A DNA stretch of 64,000 nt from Chimonanthus salicifolius (GCA_013350335.1 CM023534.1:20913302-20977301); one strand, 5' to 3'. Shown: positions 35,242-48,728, counted from the first letter of the stretch. Notes: generated by a model from the sequence alone, not told the origin. Program-made: numbers and translations.

Positions 35242-36079
35242 AACATTATGGAGTTCTTTTCATCTCTGGTAATTCATTTCCTTTGCTGATAATCTGAAGC
35301 TAAAAGTTTCATCTCTGCCTTTCCCGACTCCAAAAATATATACAGTTGGTGTTGGATAAATTTTAAATGTAAGCCTGTTTACTTTGAGGTGCTCATTTTT
35401 CACAACCACAAATGTTGCATGCTTGAGTCATGTCATTAATTAAAAAGGTTAAAAAAAACCTTTTGAAGCTAGGATTTAGTACGTTATGATGGGTCCATTT
35501 TGTATGTCTTCTGCTTTACAACTGTGTAAATGTTGCACGCTTGAATCATGATACTAATTAAAAAAAAATTGAAGCTAGGATCTAGTACGAAATGATGGGG
35601 CCATCTTATATGTCTTCTGCTTTACAACTCCGTAACCATCGATCAAAGGATTAATGTATCGGCTAATACGTATCAGAGTGCAATGCAAAGGCCGATATGC
35701 TATGAGGCAATTCCTTGGCTGCAACAGTGTCAGTTGCGGCTGGTATAGGCCGTAACGGACATTGGATCGGCGGTTTTTTTTTTTCAAAGATATGTGGGGG
35801 CCATAGAGAGATCAACTTATGATCTTTCTTGCTCCTCTTTCACAAAAGTAGTTGACTGTGTTGAGAGAGGAAGACAAAATTTCTAAAGCTCATCTTTGCC
35901 CATTTGGACACCAATTTGAAGAGATTTTAACCTTTTTTGTGAGATCTACACTGTTTAAATTTGAGTTCTTCGTTAGATCTTTCACTCTTAAAAAATTTTT
36001 GCAGGATTTTTGAAGATCTTCATTTATCAAGGTATTAACTTTTAAAGGATTCATTTTTCTCTCATTTGTGATTTTAGGA
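35242..36079. other. Region after the orphan exon, no gene seen
   Basis: Holds two related stretches (GAAGCTAGGATTTAGTACG near 35466 and GAAGCTAGGATCTAGTACG near 35570) and a decayed TATCGGCTAATACGTATC-type repeat at 35650-35780. No coding signal. Confidence 0.5.
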
Positions 36080-37015
36080 GATAAATATGATGTTTAAATA
36101 TTAGATCTCACGAATTTATAATTTTTTAATTTAATTTGGTTTTTTAGTCTAAGGTAAATGAACATTTGGGGTTTCTTGAAAATAAGTTATTGTTTTTATT
36201 TAATCATTTAATTTTAGGTGCAATGGAGGTGTGATTTTGTGTGTTACATTTTTTTTTAAAATATTTTTTCCAAATTTTTATGAAATTTTTTGGTGAAATG
36301 AAATTTATGGATGAAGTTGTTTAAAATAGGTGATATATATTGGGAATGGTTGATGTATGTTTAGAATCTTAATGTAGACTATATATATTTGATCTCATGT
36401 TTTAATTTTTTTTTCCTCAATCCGTATTTTTTGTATAAGGTAAATGAGGAATTGAGAGTTTTTTTAAAATAAATCTTTGTTTTTATTTAATCATTCAGTT
36501 TTAGTGTAATGGAAGAGTAATTTGTGTCACATTTTTAAAAATATTTTTTTTCCAAATTTTTCATGATTTTCTTTTGTTGAAATGAAATTCATAGATTAAG
36601 TTGTTTAAAATAGGTGTATTGTGTTTAGGAATAGTTGATGTGGTGTGTAAGATCTTAATGTAGTCTTTAAATGTTAGATTTTATACATTTATCATTTTTT
36701 AATTTAATTCAAATTTTTTGGTCTAAAGTAAATGAAAAAATGGAGGCTTTTGGAAATAAATATTTGTTTTTATTTGATCATTCAATGGATGTGTGATTTT
36801 GTGTGTTACATTTTTTTAAATTTTCATAATTTTTTTTTTTGAAATGAAATTTATGGATGAAGTTATTTAAAATGGGTGTGTAATGCGTTTATGAATTGGT
36901 TGATGTAGTGATTAAATGTTTAATCTCATCCATGTGTAATTTTTTTTTACTTATAATCTGAATTTGGTATAAAGTAGATAAACAATTGGAGATTTTTGAA
37001 AATTAATTTAAAGTA
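36080..37015. repeat. Tandem array of about 285-bp AT-rich units
   Basis: The motif AGGTAAATGA...TTTTTATTTAATCATT...GTGTTACATTTTTT recurs starting near 36150, 36437, 36725 and (partial) 36965. Units are diverged. Confidence 0.65.
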
Positions 37016-37019
37016 ACAA

Positions 37020-38121
37020 AATATTCAGTTAACTTAGAAAAGTTAAGACACGATTCCATGCCAAGAGAGTTGGTCCGGTTCCATCAAAAACATGCTGAAG
37101 ATTAAAACACCTTATGGATCTGTTATCCAAGAAGTTGGATTACGATTGGAAGCCAAAGTTATTGTTCTTCATGTAATTCTTTCAACCATTCTCTTGCAGG
37201 ATTGCTCAAAGGGCCAAAAGACTAGGCAGGTGTGGGTTCAGAAATCCTCTGTTCTTGTTTCTTGAAAAAAATATCCCTGACAATGATAATCTTAACCTTG
37301 TATCTCCAACTATCCCTAACATTAACAAAGGGACAATTGGCAACGCTAAGGAATTCAAGTGCATGGGTCAGTGTTGGGATGCGACGAGTCCTACATCAGT
37401 TGTGAGAAAGGAAAACTAAAGACTCATAAGAGACTATGTCACTCTACCTATCAGGCCAGTCTTTTGGGCCTGGAAACCGAGTCCTAACAGTGGTATCAGA
37501 GATAGGTCTCCAAGCTATAACATATGGATTCAGAGATCCCGTAGTCGAATGGGATGGTTGGAGATATTCTATCCGTCGGAGAGTCTCATTCGAAGGGGAT
37601 TGTTGAGGTGTGAACAAGTCCCACATTGATTCTGAGAGGAGAAACTAAAAACTCAGAAGAGACTGGATCACTCCACCTATCAGACCAGTCTTTTGAGCTT
37701 GAAGTCAGTCCTAATGGTTAGCTGAAAATTGTGGAGCCATCTAACAAGTAAGACCATACTGCCAACCAATCAAGAAACAAATTCTCTTTGCTTGCCAACG
37801 TGGCAAATGATAGTATAACTGTCAAGCATGGTGATCAAGTTGCTGCTGTCTTAGAGTCATTGCAGTCTCCCATTGTGACAGAGCACATGTCACCAGTCAA
37901 TAAGGATGCTGTAAATGAAGCTGAGCTTGACATAATTGATGCCCTGATAGATACTTATACCTAGAGCAAACAAGGAGTGGAAGAAGGCAAACCTTTCAAT
38001 GATCATATTATCGTGGAATGTCAGGGGTCTCAACAGACCAAGAATGCAAATGGAAGTTAAAGGTATGTTCCTATCTTCTCAACCTGATATTTTTTGCATC
38101 ATTGAGAGTAGAGTAAGAAAC
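37020..38121 (+). pseudogene. LINE: ORF1 zinc-knuckle end and ORF2 start
   Basis: Around 37125-37200 the words LDYDWKPK and then, one base shifted, YCSSCNSFNHSLAG match the C-terminal knuckle region of plant L1 ORF1. At 37999 a clear ORF2 start follows (MIILSWNVRGLNRPRMQ, then PDIFCIIESRVR), the endonuclease N-terminus. The copy is interrupted by a TRIM (37372-37716) and by another LINE at 38136, then continues from 38969. Many stops; inactive. Confidence 0.75.
37372..37716 (+). mobile_element. TRIM retrotransposon (345 bp)
   Basis: 5' LTR 37372-37489 (TGTTGGGATGCGACGAG to GAGTCCTAACA), then one base and TGGTATCAGAG, the initiator-Met-tRNA primer site (37491-37501). The spacer is about 110 bases and ends in a purine tract (GAAGGGGA, 37592-37599). 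The 3' LTR runs 37601-37716 (TGTTGAGGTGTGAAC to CAGTCCTAATG). Flanks GTCAG and GTTAG are an imperfect 5-bp target duplication. No coding capacity. It sits inside the LINE. Confidence 0.88.
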
Positions 38122-38135
38122 AACAATGTGCATGC

Positions 38136-38953
38136 ATTTTTTTTAGTGGTAAGAGAGAAAAAATTTATTAAAAATAGAAGAAAATACAAAAAAAAAAAAT
38201 CAACAATTCGAAGTGCTTTTCTTGCGATCTTCTTTTCTTATTCCTTCTATGTTGCAGGGTTGAAACCAAGAAATATTTGTTGGACAAAAGGTCTAAGCGA
38301 CATAGACCAACTGACAAGAAAGAAACATCAAAACAACAAGAGAACACAAAAAACTAGAAATAAAGCACCATTAGAACACAATAAGCTATTCTCCTGGTAA
38401 ATGGAAGGTGCCACAATTTGATCCACCAACACCGTTCTTTGTGAAATAGTTTGTCACGCCATTGGTTGCATGACTAATGTGAACAAATGACACCTCACGG
38501 CCCGAGATCAAATCCTTAATCTACCTAACCAAGGTAATTTACCTCCATGGGGGGGACGCTTCAACCCCCGGTCCATTTAATGGCATTTGAAGAGACACTC
38601 TCAATCATAAGATTTCTTCCCCTAAAGTCGACTCCTAAGGTCAAGGCTCTCCTAATGTTAAGAAGTTCAGCCTCATTTGAATCCATGATCCCTACTGATT
38701 CTGAGAAAATCACACGCGATGACTCAAATGATCTCTAAGGACACCCCCGATCCAAGCAGGGCCCGGCTTACCCCTTGCTGTCCCCATCCACATTAAATTT
38801 CATCGTCCCTACAGGTGGAGGGGACCAATCTACCATATTCACATGATTCTAAGGTCTAGACATCATACCACCCTCCCAGCACTGAATGAGGTCTGAGGTT
38901 TTAAATTCTTTAAATTTTTTATTGGCGCAAAGCTAGACAATCAATCTCAATTT
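38136..38953 (-). mobile_element. 5'-truncated LINE insertion with RNase H domain
   Basis: Flanked by a perfect 15-bp duplication CAACAATGTGCATGC (38121-38135, 38954-38968). On the minus strand the RNase H end of ORF2 is readable (VGTMKFNVDG, SESVGIMDSNEAELLNI near 38650-38810). At the plus-strand left edge a poly-T run is the A-tail, preceded on the minus strand by AATAAATTTTTTCTCTC. These are the marks of target-primed reverse transcription. Copy A keeps only the part from 5325. Confidence 0.85.
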
Positions 38954-38968
38954 CAACAATGTGCATGC

Positions 38969-39620
38969 TACTGCTCTAAACATCTTTCCTAGAAAATTGG
39001 AAGAATTATTCAAATATTTCGCACTGCAGTTTAGCTAGAATTTGGGTGGCTTGGAAAATGAAATTGATGTTTTTATTCTTAATGTAGAAATTTAGAAAAT
39101 TGGCTCATGGGCCTCCCTCATTAACCTTGTATATATAGAAAATACAAGCCCCTCTAAGGGGGAAAGAATCAATCAACAAATCAATTACAATTCCATAATT
39201 GAGAAACTACCAAATAATGAGACACACTTATGGAATCAAATCTTCATAAATACTTTCAGTTAAATGTAGCAGAAAATGCTTTGCTAACTTCATACGTCAT
39301 GTGCATTATGAGCAAGTAATTACCTAATATTCATGGTATTTAGACAATCTGGGTAGGATCTCGTTGTAGAGATTCATCAATGACTTGTTATCTTTCTATT
39401 CTGGTCCATTAGCTTTGAAACTTTTCGCATGTTAGTCAAGTCCTTAAAATTGATACAAAGTAGATACTCTCATGATCAAATCTTAGGGGGATGAAAAACA
39501 CTTGCATTTAGGATAATGCCAATGGAAATGACTACCTTGTCAAGTGTGAGAGCACTTAGAGGAGTTTAGTAGTGGGTCAACTTGGTATGAGATAGGATAA
39601 AAGTGTTTGATTTAGCATAT
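38969..39620 (+). repeat. Continuation of the interrupted LINE (endonuclease region), copy B
   Basis: Resumes the ORF2 endonuclease after the nested LINE (ALNIFPRKLEELF, RIWVAWKMK-like sequence), with many stops. Matches 1261-1900 and 5803-6523. Confidence 0.6.
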
Positions 39621-39628
39621 TAATCAAG

Positions 39629-40885
39629 GGGTAATGACATGTACAGTGCATCAATTGATAATGAGTACACTGATTTGGTGAGAGAATTTTTTTTTTCTAT
39701 TTTACCCTTGCTTCCTTCAGGCTTTCGCCTGTCCGATATACAGTCCCAGCCTCAATCGCACCTAACCCACTCCCACGCCTCTGCCAAGCTTCCCACATCT
39801 CCGCCTCCATCAACCGTTCCTAGACACCCCTTCTTCCAAAGCCAGCCAATCTCGTTCCCTAATCCTTCTCTGTAATCCAGTGTTGTTTACTAATAATTAA
39901 ATTTAGATTCAAAGATTTTAAGAAACTAAAATTTGGAAAGTTCGAAAAATATAATTGAATTGTTCGATGTATATTTTTTTGGATAAATGACTACTTGATT
40001 GCTCTTCAACGACTGGGTTCCTCTCTTAATATGATTGACAAGAATTGAAGCAAGTACCTCCTTGTTAAGTTTTACTTTTCTTATTGAGTAGGGATCTCTC
40101 CCCCCTCTACCCAAAAACCCACTTATTGTTTTAGGTGATTTGGTTAGTTTCACGAAGTATCAAGAGGAACAACACCCATGAGAGGGAGATCATGTTGAAG
40201 TGAGCAATTGCAATCCTACTTGAAATAGAATGGGCGATTCGCCTTCTACAATCTCAGCTTTGAATTCTTCAAAAGTGCCAATCATAGCTGATAATAAAGC
40301 CTAAAAAAGAATGTGATGTAGAAATAAGGTATTTCATTTTTTTCCCCATTTTCGGCTGCTTAAGAAGGGTTTAAAGGTGTTATTTTGTAAATCTTTTTAT
40401 GGAGATATTGGATTCTCATGTATTACATGAAAATGGTTGATAAGGCTATGGTGAAAGTGAGGATGAAGCAGAAGTGGGGAGGCAGAATGGTGATGTGCCA
40501 TCTTTTGATTTATGGTGTTGGAGGAAAAATATTGGCAAGGGAGTGGGTTAGGTGCCATTGAGGCTGGGACTGGATCTGGAACAAATGAAGGCTTGAAGGA
40601 AACAGCGAGTGGACAATGCCAGTTAAAGGGAAAACAGGCAGTGCGTTTGCTCGTTGGAATTGATGGTGGTGCTGAAGCGGAAGGTGGAGGCAGGACAACA
40701 GGGCAGGTGGAGAAGAAGGGAGATGGAATGAGCGCAGCAGTGGAATGGTGAGGGAACTGGAGGTAGAGAGAGGGGAGAGAAAAGGAACAATCAATGAATA
40801 TCAAGGGGTAAAATAGAAAAAAATATTTTCTCTCACAAAATCAGTGTAACCATTATCAATTCATACACTGTACATATCATTACCC
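39629..40885. mobile_element. Long-TIR MULE, Pack-MULE candidate, copy B
   Basis: Same insertion as 6532-7786, with intact TAATCAAG target duplications at 39621-39628 and 40886-40893. The left end here is GGGTAATGACATG, matching the right end better than in copy A. Internal open stretches on the minus strand (40397-40804, 40510-40794) are not the same frames as in copy A, so a conserved protein is unlikely. Confidence 0.8.
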
Positions 40886-40893
40886 TAATCAAG

Positions 40894-41413
40894 TCTTTAA
40901 TATAAGATGTGGGAGGTCTTAGATTTAAGTCACTCTCAAGACAAGGGACACTCCCGTAGTTTTACCCAATGTGTGGATAAAGAGGTTTGCACATGGTCCA
41001 GGGATTAATCAAGTACCCTAAAAGGCCTGAATAATTTGGTCTTAAAAAAAAATTAAGTCTTTAACAAGTATATAATATCATGCCAATAACTTGATTCAAA
41101 ATGGTAACCAATCACAATGATCATTTCCATTACAAGTCGAGAGTGGTAGAGAAGTCTCTTTACAACTTTTTATTGAATTTCCGTATTTTAATTTTATTTA
41201 TAATAGTAGTTGATGATTATAAAGTTTAGGGACACTAAATACAATTGACAATTAGATATACATTTATTTTAGATAAACCATACATCTCTCTTGGTTGTTA
41301 ACATCTCAAGAGAGAACAGAGTACAATCCTAGAGTAGCAATGTAGAAATTATTGTCTAATTCAGCCCACTCAACTTGTAACTCTGTTGAGTCTAAATGAT
41401 TCCCTAAGTCGAG
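40894..41413. repeat. Flank and probable 3' UTR of the TSB-like pseudogene
   Basis: Nearly identical to 7795-8318. No gene. Confidence 0.5.
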
Positions 41414-43637
41414 TCAAGAAGTAGTTGAATCGTCGGAGTTGATGGCTGTTTGAATATCCTTCTCACCGCGGGCGCTGCAGTTTACTACCACCTTAGTACC
41501 ATTGGCCAAAGTTGGACAAAGCTTAGACAGGAAAGCCAATGCATGTGATGCCTCTAATCCTGGGATTATGCCCTCTAATCTGCTTAGCCGATGGTAAGCT
41601 GCAATTTCACAAAACCAACAAAATTCTTGTAGTTTACAACTCTGTTCAGGCAAATTACCACTTGTAGCTCAGATGTAGGTGATTTTGAACAGGATCTTTC
41701 TCCAAATTTTTTAATTGGGGTTAATTGAAGACTCTGCCGAAAGTCGAGTTTTCGAGTTAACCAAGTCTGGCCTGAGAAAGATGAATCAAGCCAATTAGAC
41801 TATAAGATGAGGATAACTTAAAGTAAGAGAATCTCAAAGAGCAAGGGCAGATGGCATTCTCCTAACAAAGATAGAGAACACCATCTTTTTACAGAAGAGA
41901 AGAAGATTCACAGTTTGCGGGCCCACTCACTTACTCCTTGAGAATGGATCTAAATAGAAGAAGTTGAACTTCTCCAGAAGAAATCTCCCCAATTCTCTCC
42001 CTCTTATTGTAGCCTGATCAGACTCGGTCAATAAACTAAACTCAGTTGAAGTTTTAGTTGAGTACAAATTTTTGAGTTTTCGACCTTGGTTTCAATAATG
42101 ATGGGGTTATTGGAACAAGGCATCTTGAAAGAAGGGCCCATATGATGATTTGTTCCTATTAATGGAAATTTTTCACCCGATTAACTTTTCGAAATTGTAT
42201 TTTGCATTAGATGTTATCTTCCCTAATTAAGGGATTGTAACTTGATTTTAATTGGTTCTTTCCTCGTCTGTGAGATTTGTAATTTCTATTTATACAAATA
42301 TCAATGATAGAGCCATAGAGGAGATGAGCCATGTTCCCGAAACTCTACAGTTCCAATCATGAAAATGTTCTTCATGTTGGCAAATTCACTGTGCAGATCC
42401 TATTTAATAACCACAACAAAAATCAAAATATTTGGAGTCGCCATATTATTACCATCTACAGCTTCTTGATCAGTAACAGTGTAGAACTCAGCTCACCCCA
42501 TGTCTTTAAGGAAGCTAAGCTTTGGACCCACTCCTGGATACTGTAGCCTGTAAAAATAATGAATCAATGATTAGTAGACATTTCATTACAATGCTAACAA
42601 ATGAGTAAATATAACCGGCATTCTTTGAAGATTTATGAGACTTCAACTCAAACTGACTCGGATGAGCTTTATTGAGTTTTTAAATTTTGGACTTCACTGA
42701 GGTAAGTCAAATACTTACCCTGTAGCAATAGAGTAAGGCACAATAATCTGACCATCTTCATCTTGCAAGAGATAGCTCATTGCTCCATGATAAGCTCCTA
42801 CTTCTCCTGTTGATAGAGTGGCAGAATGTCTCCCAGTCTCTAGCCTTTTTCCTCCAGCTTCCACCCCACTTAGCCTCACATCTTCATCTCCTAAAAATTC
42901 ATGAAATAAACCCATTGCATTGGAGCCACCTCCCACACATGCAAGCAAGACATCAGGTTTACCACCCCATTTCTCCATTGCTTGCCTCCTCGTTTCTTTT
43001 CCAATCACAGATTGGAATTCTCTCACCATGGTCGGACATGGATGCGGCCCGACGACGGTTCCAGACGAGTAGAAGCTGGTCTCCAAGTGTCCGACCCAAT
43101 CGCGGAACGCATCTGCCATTGCATCTTTAAATGCTCCATCAACTTGCTCAACCTTCAACCAAGCATGAATTCAAGATTTTAAGATGTATGGGATTGTGAA
43201 AAAATGGTCTGAAATTTTACACTAACTCTTATGTTACAACCAAGTGAACAGTTAGTGGATGATGTGTGCCAATGAGTCTGTGAAGAAAGGATAATATTTC
43301 ATGAAACTGAAATTTTCATAATTTAAATCACAAATTAAAAGGGATGAAACTCCAACAAACCCTCTATTTATGTCTTACCCTAAATATCCAAGTGATCTCT
43401 ACCTTGGCATCAGTTCTTCAAAAATCACTAATGTATTAAAATTAGAGGGAGCTATTTGTTCGGAGTTTTCCCTTCAAATCAGCGGAAACGATCAAATCAA
43501 ACACACAATACAACCACAATAGAGACGAATTTTACGTGGTTCGACCAAAGGCCTACATCTACAGACAACAAACATCTTTCACTAATCAAATAGGAGATTG
43601 CACAGTTTTTTCTCTCTCTTCCTCACTGATTTTCTAT

Positions 43638-44830
43638 ATGGCTGCGTTTGTTTGAGGTGAATTGAGGGGGGGAACACGGGTAACCCTCGGATTCCCATGT
43701 TTGGTAGCGAGAGGGTAGAGGTATAAAATCTAGATTTTATCGCCCCTTTGACAAATTTGAAAATCCTTTGGCCTATGGTGGTATTCATAAAACCTTTGCC
43801 TTTCCTTCCCTTCGTATTCCTCTCAATCCCCTTCATAGTTGTGAATGGAACTCAATGCAAATCAAATTTCAATCTAACATCTTTATTTTTAATTTTTTTA
43901 ATTTATTATAAAAATAATTTGCATAAAATAAATGAAATATTTTTAACATTATACTTATAAAAAAAAATTCTATTTGATTTAAGTAATTAAAATATGGGTT
44001 GGTCAAAAATATTTTTTTAATTTGAGTTAAACTAGGATGATGCTTTATAAAATAGTCTCCTTATTCTTTTATCACTATGTGATGATTTTTTTAAAGTAAT
44101 TCTTTATAATAATATATTTTAAAAGTGGATATTTTCTTTTATAAACGTATTTTTGCTTAAACATATCAATATAATATTTATAGGTCCAATTTTGCACTTA
44201 ATTACAATAGTTCGACTGTGACTCAATTTAAAGCGACCTAAATTAGTTGACTTGAATTAAAAATGAGTTACAATTTTAAAAATAGATTCAGTTATATAAT
44301 CCAACATAGACATATGAAATATTTTCACTTATAAATGAATTTTAGGCTCTCTTACTCAATTTCACAGTTTTTTAATATTTTTTCAAAAAAAAATTAAAAT
44401 ATTTTAGTCTCATGTGTTGAAAATTCCAACAAGTTGAACTCAGAGTCCATCTCATTCCAACTGTGGGGTTCTTAATATTAATTTTATCTTAGTTATAGTT
44501 TATTAACTTGATTTTTTTATAAACTCAATTGTTTATTTTAATTATAATTATGAGAAAAAATCTATAGAAAATTTTATAATATTATTATAAGATATATTGT
44601 TAATTTTTATTGCAATTTCTATGGAAAAAATTCTAATGTAAAAGAGAAAATTTTATTTATTTATTTATTTATTTATTATATAAATTTATTAAAAATTATA
44701 GATTCTCATAAAATTGTTAATATATCAAGTTTCTCCTACTTAAAGTTACTAAATATAAGATTTTTTACCCTTAAAGTAAGTTTTAACTTTTCCACTGTAA
44801 TTATCAAAATAAGATAAAAGTAACACTTGT
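43638..44830. mobile_element. Harbinger-like element remnant in intron 2, copy B
   Basis: Counterpart of 10680-11890, starting ATGGCTGCGTTTGTTTGAGG, inserted before the duplication. Confidence 0.5.
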
Positions 44831-47800
44831 AAAAAGTATTCATAATTAATTTTTCCCCGTCGTTATCCATCTCTGATTTTCCACCCTTCCAAAGTTTACC
44901 TCTCGTCCTAAAGGCTGTCTATATCTCTCTACAAAACTCTTTCTCTCTCTTCGAACACAGAGCAAACTCTTGTACCCAAGAGGGGCCAACCACAAGAGTC
45001 CCTTTCGTATACTAAGTTTTCAACCGACAGTTGGAGACGAATAAGGAATTAAAGAAAAGTCTGTTAAGGACAGAATAAATAGGAGTCCAAAGCAACTAGG
45101 ACTCCAATAATGGAGCCACACCTCTGACACTTTGCAATTTGTTCACTTTAAAAGATTATTAGGACATTCATATATTTTTTTCATCACTTAAATTATGATA
45201 AATAAATAAAAGAAAATATAATGTCCTGAAAATTATTATAAAAATAGTTGGGTCCTAAAAATAGGTGGGTCCTTGAATTTGTCGAAAAATAGTTTATACA
45301 GTACAAGAAATGAAATACCTGAGCACCGAGTAACTTCATTTGCATGACATTGTAGGACTGTCTCTTAAAGTCTTGTGCGCCCATGTATACGGTACACTGC
45401 ATGGCCAGCCTAGCGCAGGCGGCGGCACAAGCCAAACCATGTTTCCGGCGGCGGTGGCTGCCACCACTCTCTTCCGCCCCATGCGCTTTGCCAGCATTGT
45501 CTGAGCAATAGCACTGTTGATCTTATGTGCACCTGTGTGGTTGAGATCCTCCCTCTTTAAGTAAATCTCTGGCCCCTCTCCATTAAACTTCTTGTAATAA
45601 TCTGTCAACGTCTCGGCAAAATAAAGAGGCGTCTCTCGCCCCACGCAGTCCCTCAGTGTCATTGCTAATTCCATCTGCACCGTTCATTTCATCAACCATT
45701 TACTCTTTCATTTAAAGAAAAATTTTCTATCAAATATTCTAATACCATAAAATAGGTCATGCTTATGAATTCAGATAATCATATGGAAACTAAGTTCTAT
45801 CTAAATCACACTTTCTTTCTTTTTTAACTGTAACAAATAGAATGAATTATATTAAAAAGAAAAATTATACATGAGGAGACCTCAAAGGGTCAAAGAGGCA
45901 TGGACCCAAGAAAAGCCAGACAGTAAAAGAGAGACATCATGAAACAAAACCCCCAAAAATACATGAGAAAAATGCCTAATGTAGTAGAGTCCACCCCAAT
46001 TGTCTATCTTTGGACTGCGGTGAAAAAGACCTCTCTTCCTGAACATGATGCCAATTCTATGTTTTCTAATGAATCTATGATACACTCTCCGTTTCTATTA
46101 TATTTGCTATTTTTACATATCTCAACAAAAATATCTTTTTCTATTTAACAACTAATAATCAATTTTTCTGAGTAAAGAGGCTTGGAGAGCCTCCCTAAAC
46201 ACGAACTAAGTCTATTCAGAGGTTTTCTTTGTTATATGATGAATAAAAATAAGTATCGGCTAATATGTATCGATATTTTGGCTACTGAGTCGTACAGATT
46301 AATAAGCAATGTATCATTTTGCCAAAGCATTTAACTCTAATGCTCTCTGAATCATTAGGTGATATGTATCGATCTATATCGGTCAATAGTATATAGTATC
46401 GGCCTATGCTTTTTTTTAATTTTATGAAAAATGATTTCGACTTATTTTTAAGTTACTTTCACCTATATTTTTTAAAAATTCTATAATCTTTTAAAATAAA
46501 AATTGAAAAAAAAAAAATCAAAATATCCATAATTTATCACCAATATATTGTTTTGCATCCATAAAGAAATGGTAGCGGTGCCCTTGTTAGCACAGCCCAT
46601 TTTAAACACGTATTCTGATGTACGTGACTAGTACTGAATGACAACTACAGATCATGACAAGATGCATGAGGAGCATTGGCCCATGGTATACTACAAAACT
46701 AAATAGATAAATTTGAGACACTTCTGACACGGTAAAATTTGTCGGTAGATATGGATTATGAGAAATTCTCATTTTATTTTTATTGATATACCGTTCATCA
46801 AATATCAATATACTGATATGCAGAATATATATATAGTGGTTTATTATCGATACACTTTTACTTGATGATTGGTATACTGATAGAGATAAAATGAGAATTT
46901 TACTCAATCCCGTATCTCCTAACTGATTTTGGTTAGGATGACTAATCTAAATTTGAAAGTCTTTACTTTAATTTTAAAAGTTGTTATTTCCTAATTTAGT
47001 TATTTATTTCGGTAAGTCTAGTATAAAATATTTAAATAAATTTAAAGATATATTTTACTTAATCTGAGTGATGTACATAAAGATAACATGTGTGTAAATT
47101 AGAAGAGAAGAAGGTCCCAACCAAGGATACAAATCTGAGTGATTTAGGACTGAGACCTTTGGCCCCTCATACATTCTTACTTCTTACATCCAAATTAAAG
47201 AAGGGCGGACTGACACCTTTGGCCCCTCGTACATTCTTACGTCCAATCACATGTGATAATAAATAAAATTCAGTGGTCTAGCAAATAGAAATTAAATTAA
47301 AGGTATATTAATTATAAAAGAATATTAGATATTTCTACCAATCTAATTTAATCAAAATAAAGTGAATGGTAGAAAATATCTATTTTCGTCCATTCCAATT
47401 TCTTTGTTTAGGTGATTAAATATATGCAATGAGACTAACAGATTCAAACGATGCACATGTTACAAAATTAGAAAGTAAAATTTTAAATTAGTCACACTTC
47501 TTTTTCCTGTAATTACTCTAATATTATCAAACAAATTAATATTCCTCCTTGTGATATTATTCTTAGAAATATTAAAGAGTAATGATTTGTTTAGCAGAAC
47601 TAAGAATAATTCATTAAAACAAAAGTGCAATTAAGAGTTTAAGAGACTTAAAAAGAAATTGATAATAGATAATTTTGTTAAAGAGTTGCGATCCCAGCTA
47701 TATCTTGTGATATTTTAAAAATATTATTCTTAGAAATATTAAAGAGTAATGATTCTTTTAGTAGAACTAAGAATATTAAAACCAAAGAAAAAAAGTGCAA

Positions 47801-48054
47801 TTAGGAGGGTTTGAGACAGAAAAAAAAATTGATAGTAGATAATTTATTAAAGAGGAATGATCTCAGCTATATTTATTATTGATTTAAATTATATATATTA
47901 TCTCACTTTTCTAATTACGTTAAAAGTGGTGAATCCACACTTCGTCCATATAATACATACCTAACATGTGAGATGATTTTTTTTTAAGATGGTCTCTTAA
48001 AGCACTTGCCTAATCTTTGAGGCATGAGTAAACTTCTCTATCGACACACACTAG

Positions 48055-48202
48055 CAGGGTCGGCCCTAAGCATAGGCGGTATAGGTCGTTGTCTAGGGTC
48101 TCCATATACTTAAACTCCTTAATATACCAATTAGAAAGGATCCCTGAAATCTCACTCTGTCTAAAGCCCCTGAGATTTTAAGAGATCTCAGGGCTGACCC
48201 TG
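48055..48202. mobile_element. hAT-type MITE in intron 1, copy B
   Basis: Same insertion with CACACTAG at 48047-48054 and 48203-48210. Its ends CAGGGTCGGCCCTAAG and CAGGGTCAGCCCTGAG are less decayed than in copy A. Confidence 0.87.
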
Positions 48203-48728
48203 CACACTAGATAATAGTAACGGGAGTGACCCCTAGAGTGATTTTAATCTAAGATCGTTCATATCTCAAGTGGGTTCTTGACAGGTAAGTTTACCCTCAC
48301 GAGTTAGCTTGAAAGGGAAGAAAGAGCATATGAGGGGAAGAGCAGACCTGAAAGTCGGCATCCTGAGCGATGGAACTTAGTTCCGCCTCCAGCTGGCTGA
48401 AGCTGCTCACCAAGACCTCCGGCACGAACTTCCCGCCATACTTTCCAAACTTGCCGATGGAGATGTGGGTCTCGTCTTCCCTTATTATTGGCTTAATCGT
48501 AGGAAGATGAACTGTACTGCTTGAGTTTGGTTTGATCTCTGTTTGAAGTGCTTGGGCAGAAAAACTGGCCCTAGTTGGAGTTATTCCAAGGTATGGTGAA
48601 AGAAGTAGCTTTCTTGAGTTGTTCAGGGTCTTTGGCATTTCAGAATGGTAATGTAGATGATAAATGGATGAACTCCCATTTGTAGTTCCCATGAGAGAGA
48701 GATAGAGAGAGAGAGAAATGAAGTCCAA

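Larger units (their letters stand above)
41414..48728 (-). pseudogene. Tryptophan synthase beta-like protein, copy B (frameshift and nonsense)
   Basis: Second copy of the same gene, with the same five-exon structure: 48728-48348, 45674-45319, 43152-42719, 42547-42453, 41598-41414. Splice sites are all preserved. Exon 2 is 356 rather than 357 bases: one base is missing at about 45441-45445, inside the codons for the conserved GQHG loop, so the frame is lost just after the PLP lysine region. In exon 4 a CGA codon of copy A is TGA (42493-42495). There are also non-conservative replacements where copy A keeps the family residue, for example Arg to Thr in AERLT, Tyr to Cys in RDYVG, Ile to Ser before GVEAGG, and Glu to Lys in GVGPE. 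Exon 1 has two extra residues from an expanded GA-rich repeat near the start. The last exon differs from copy A at only one visible base, so inactivation looks recent. A sequencing error could explain the deletion but hardly both lesions. Confidence 0.9.
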
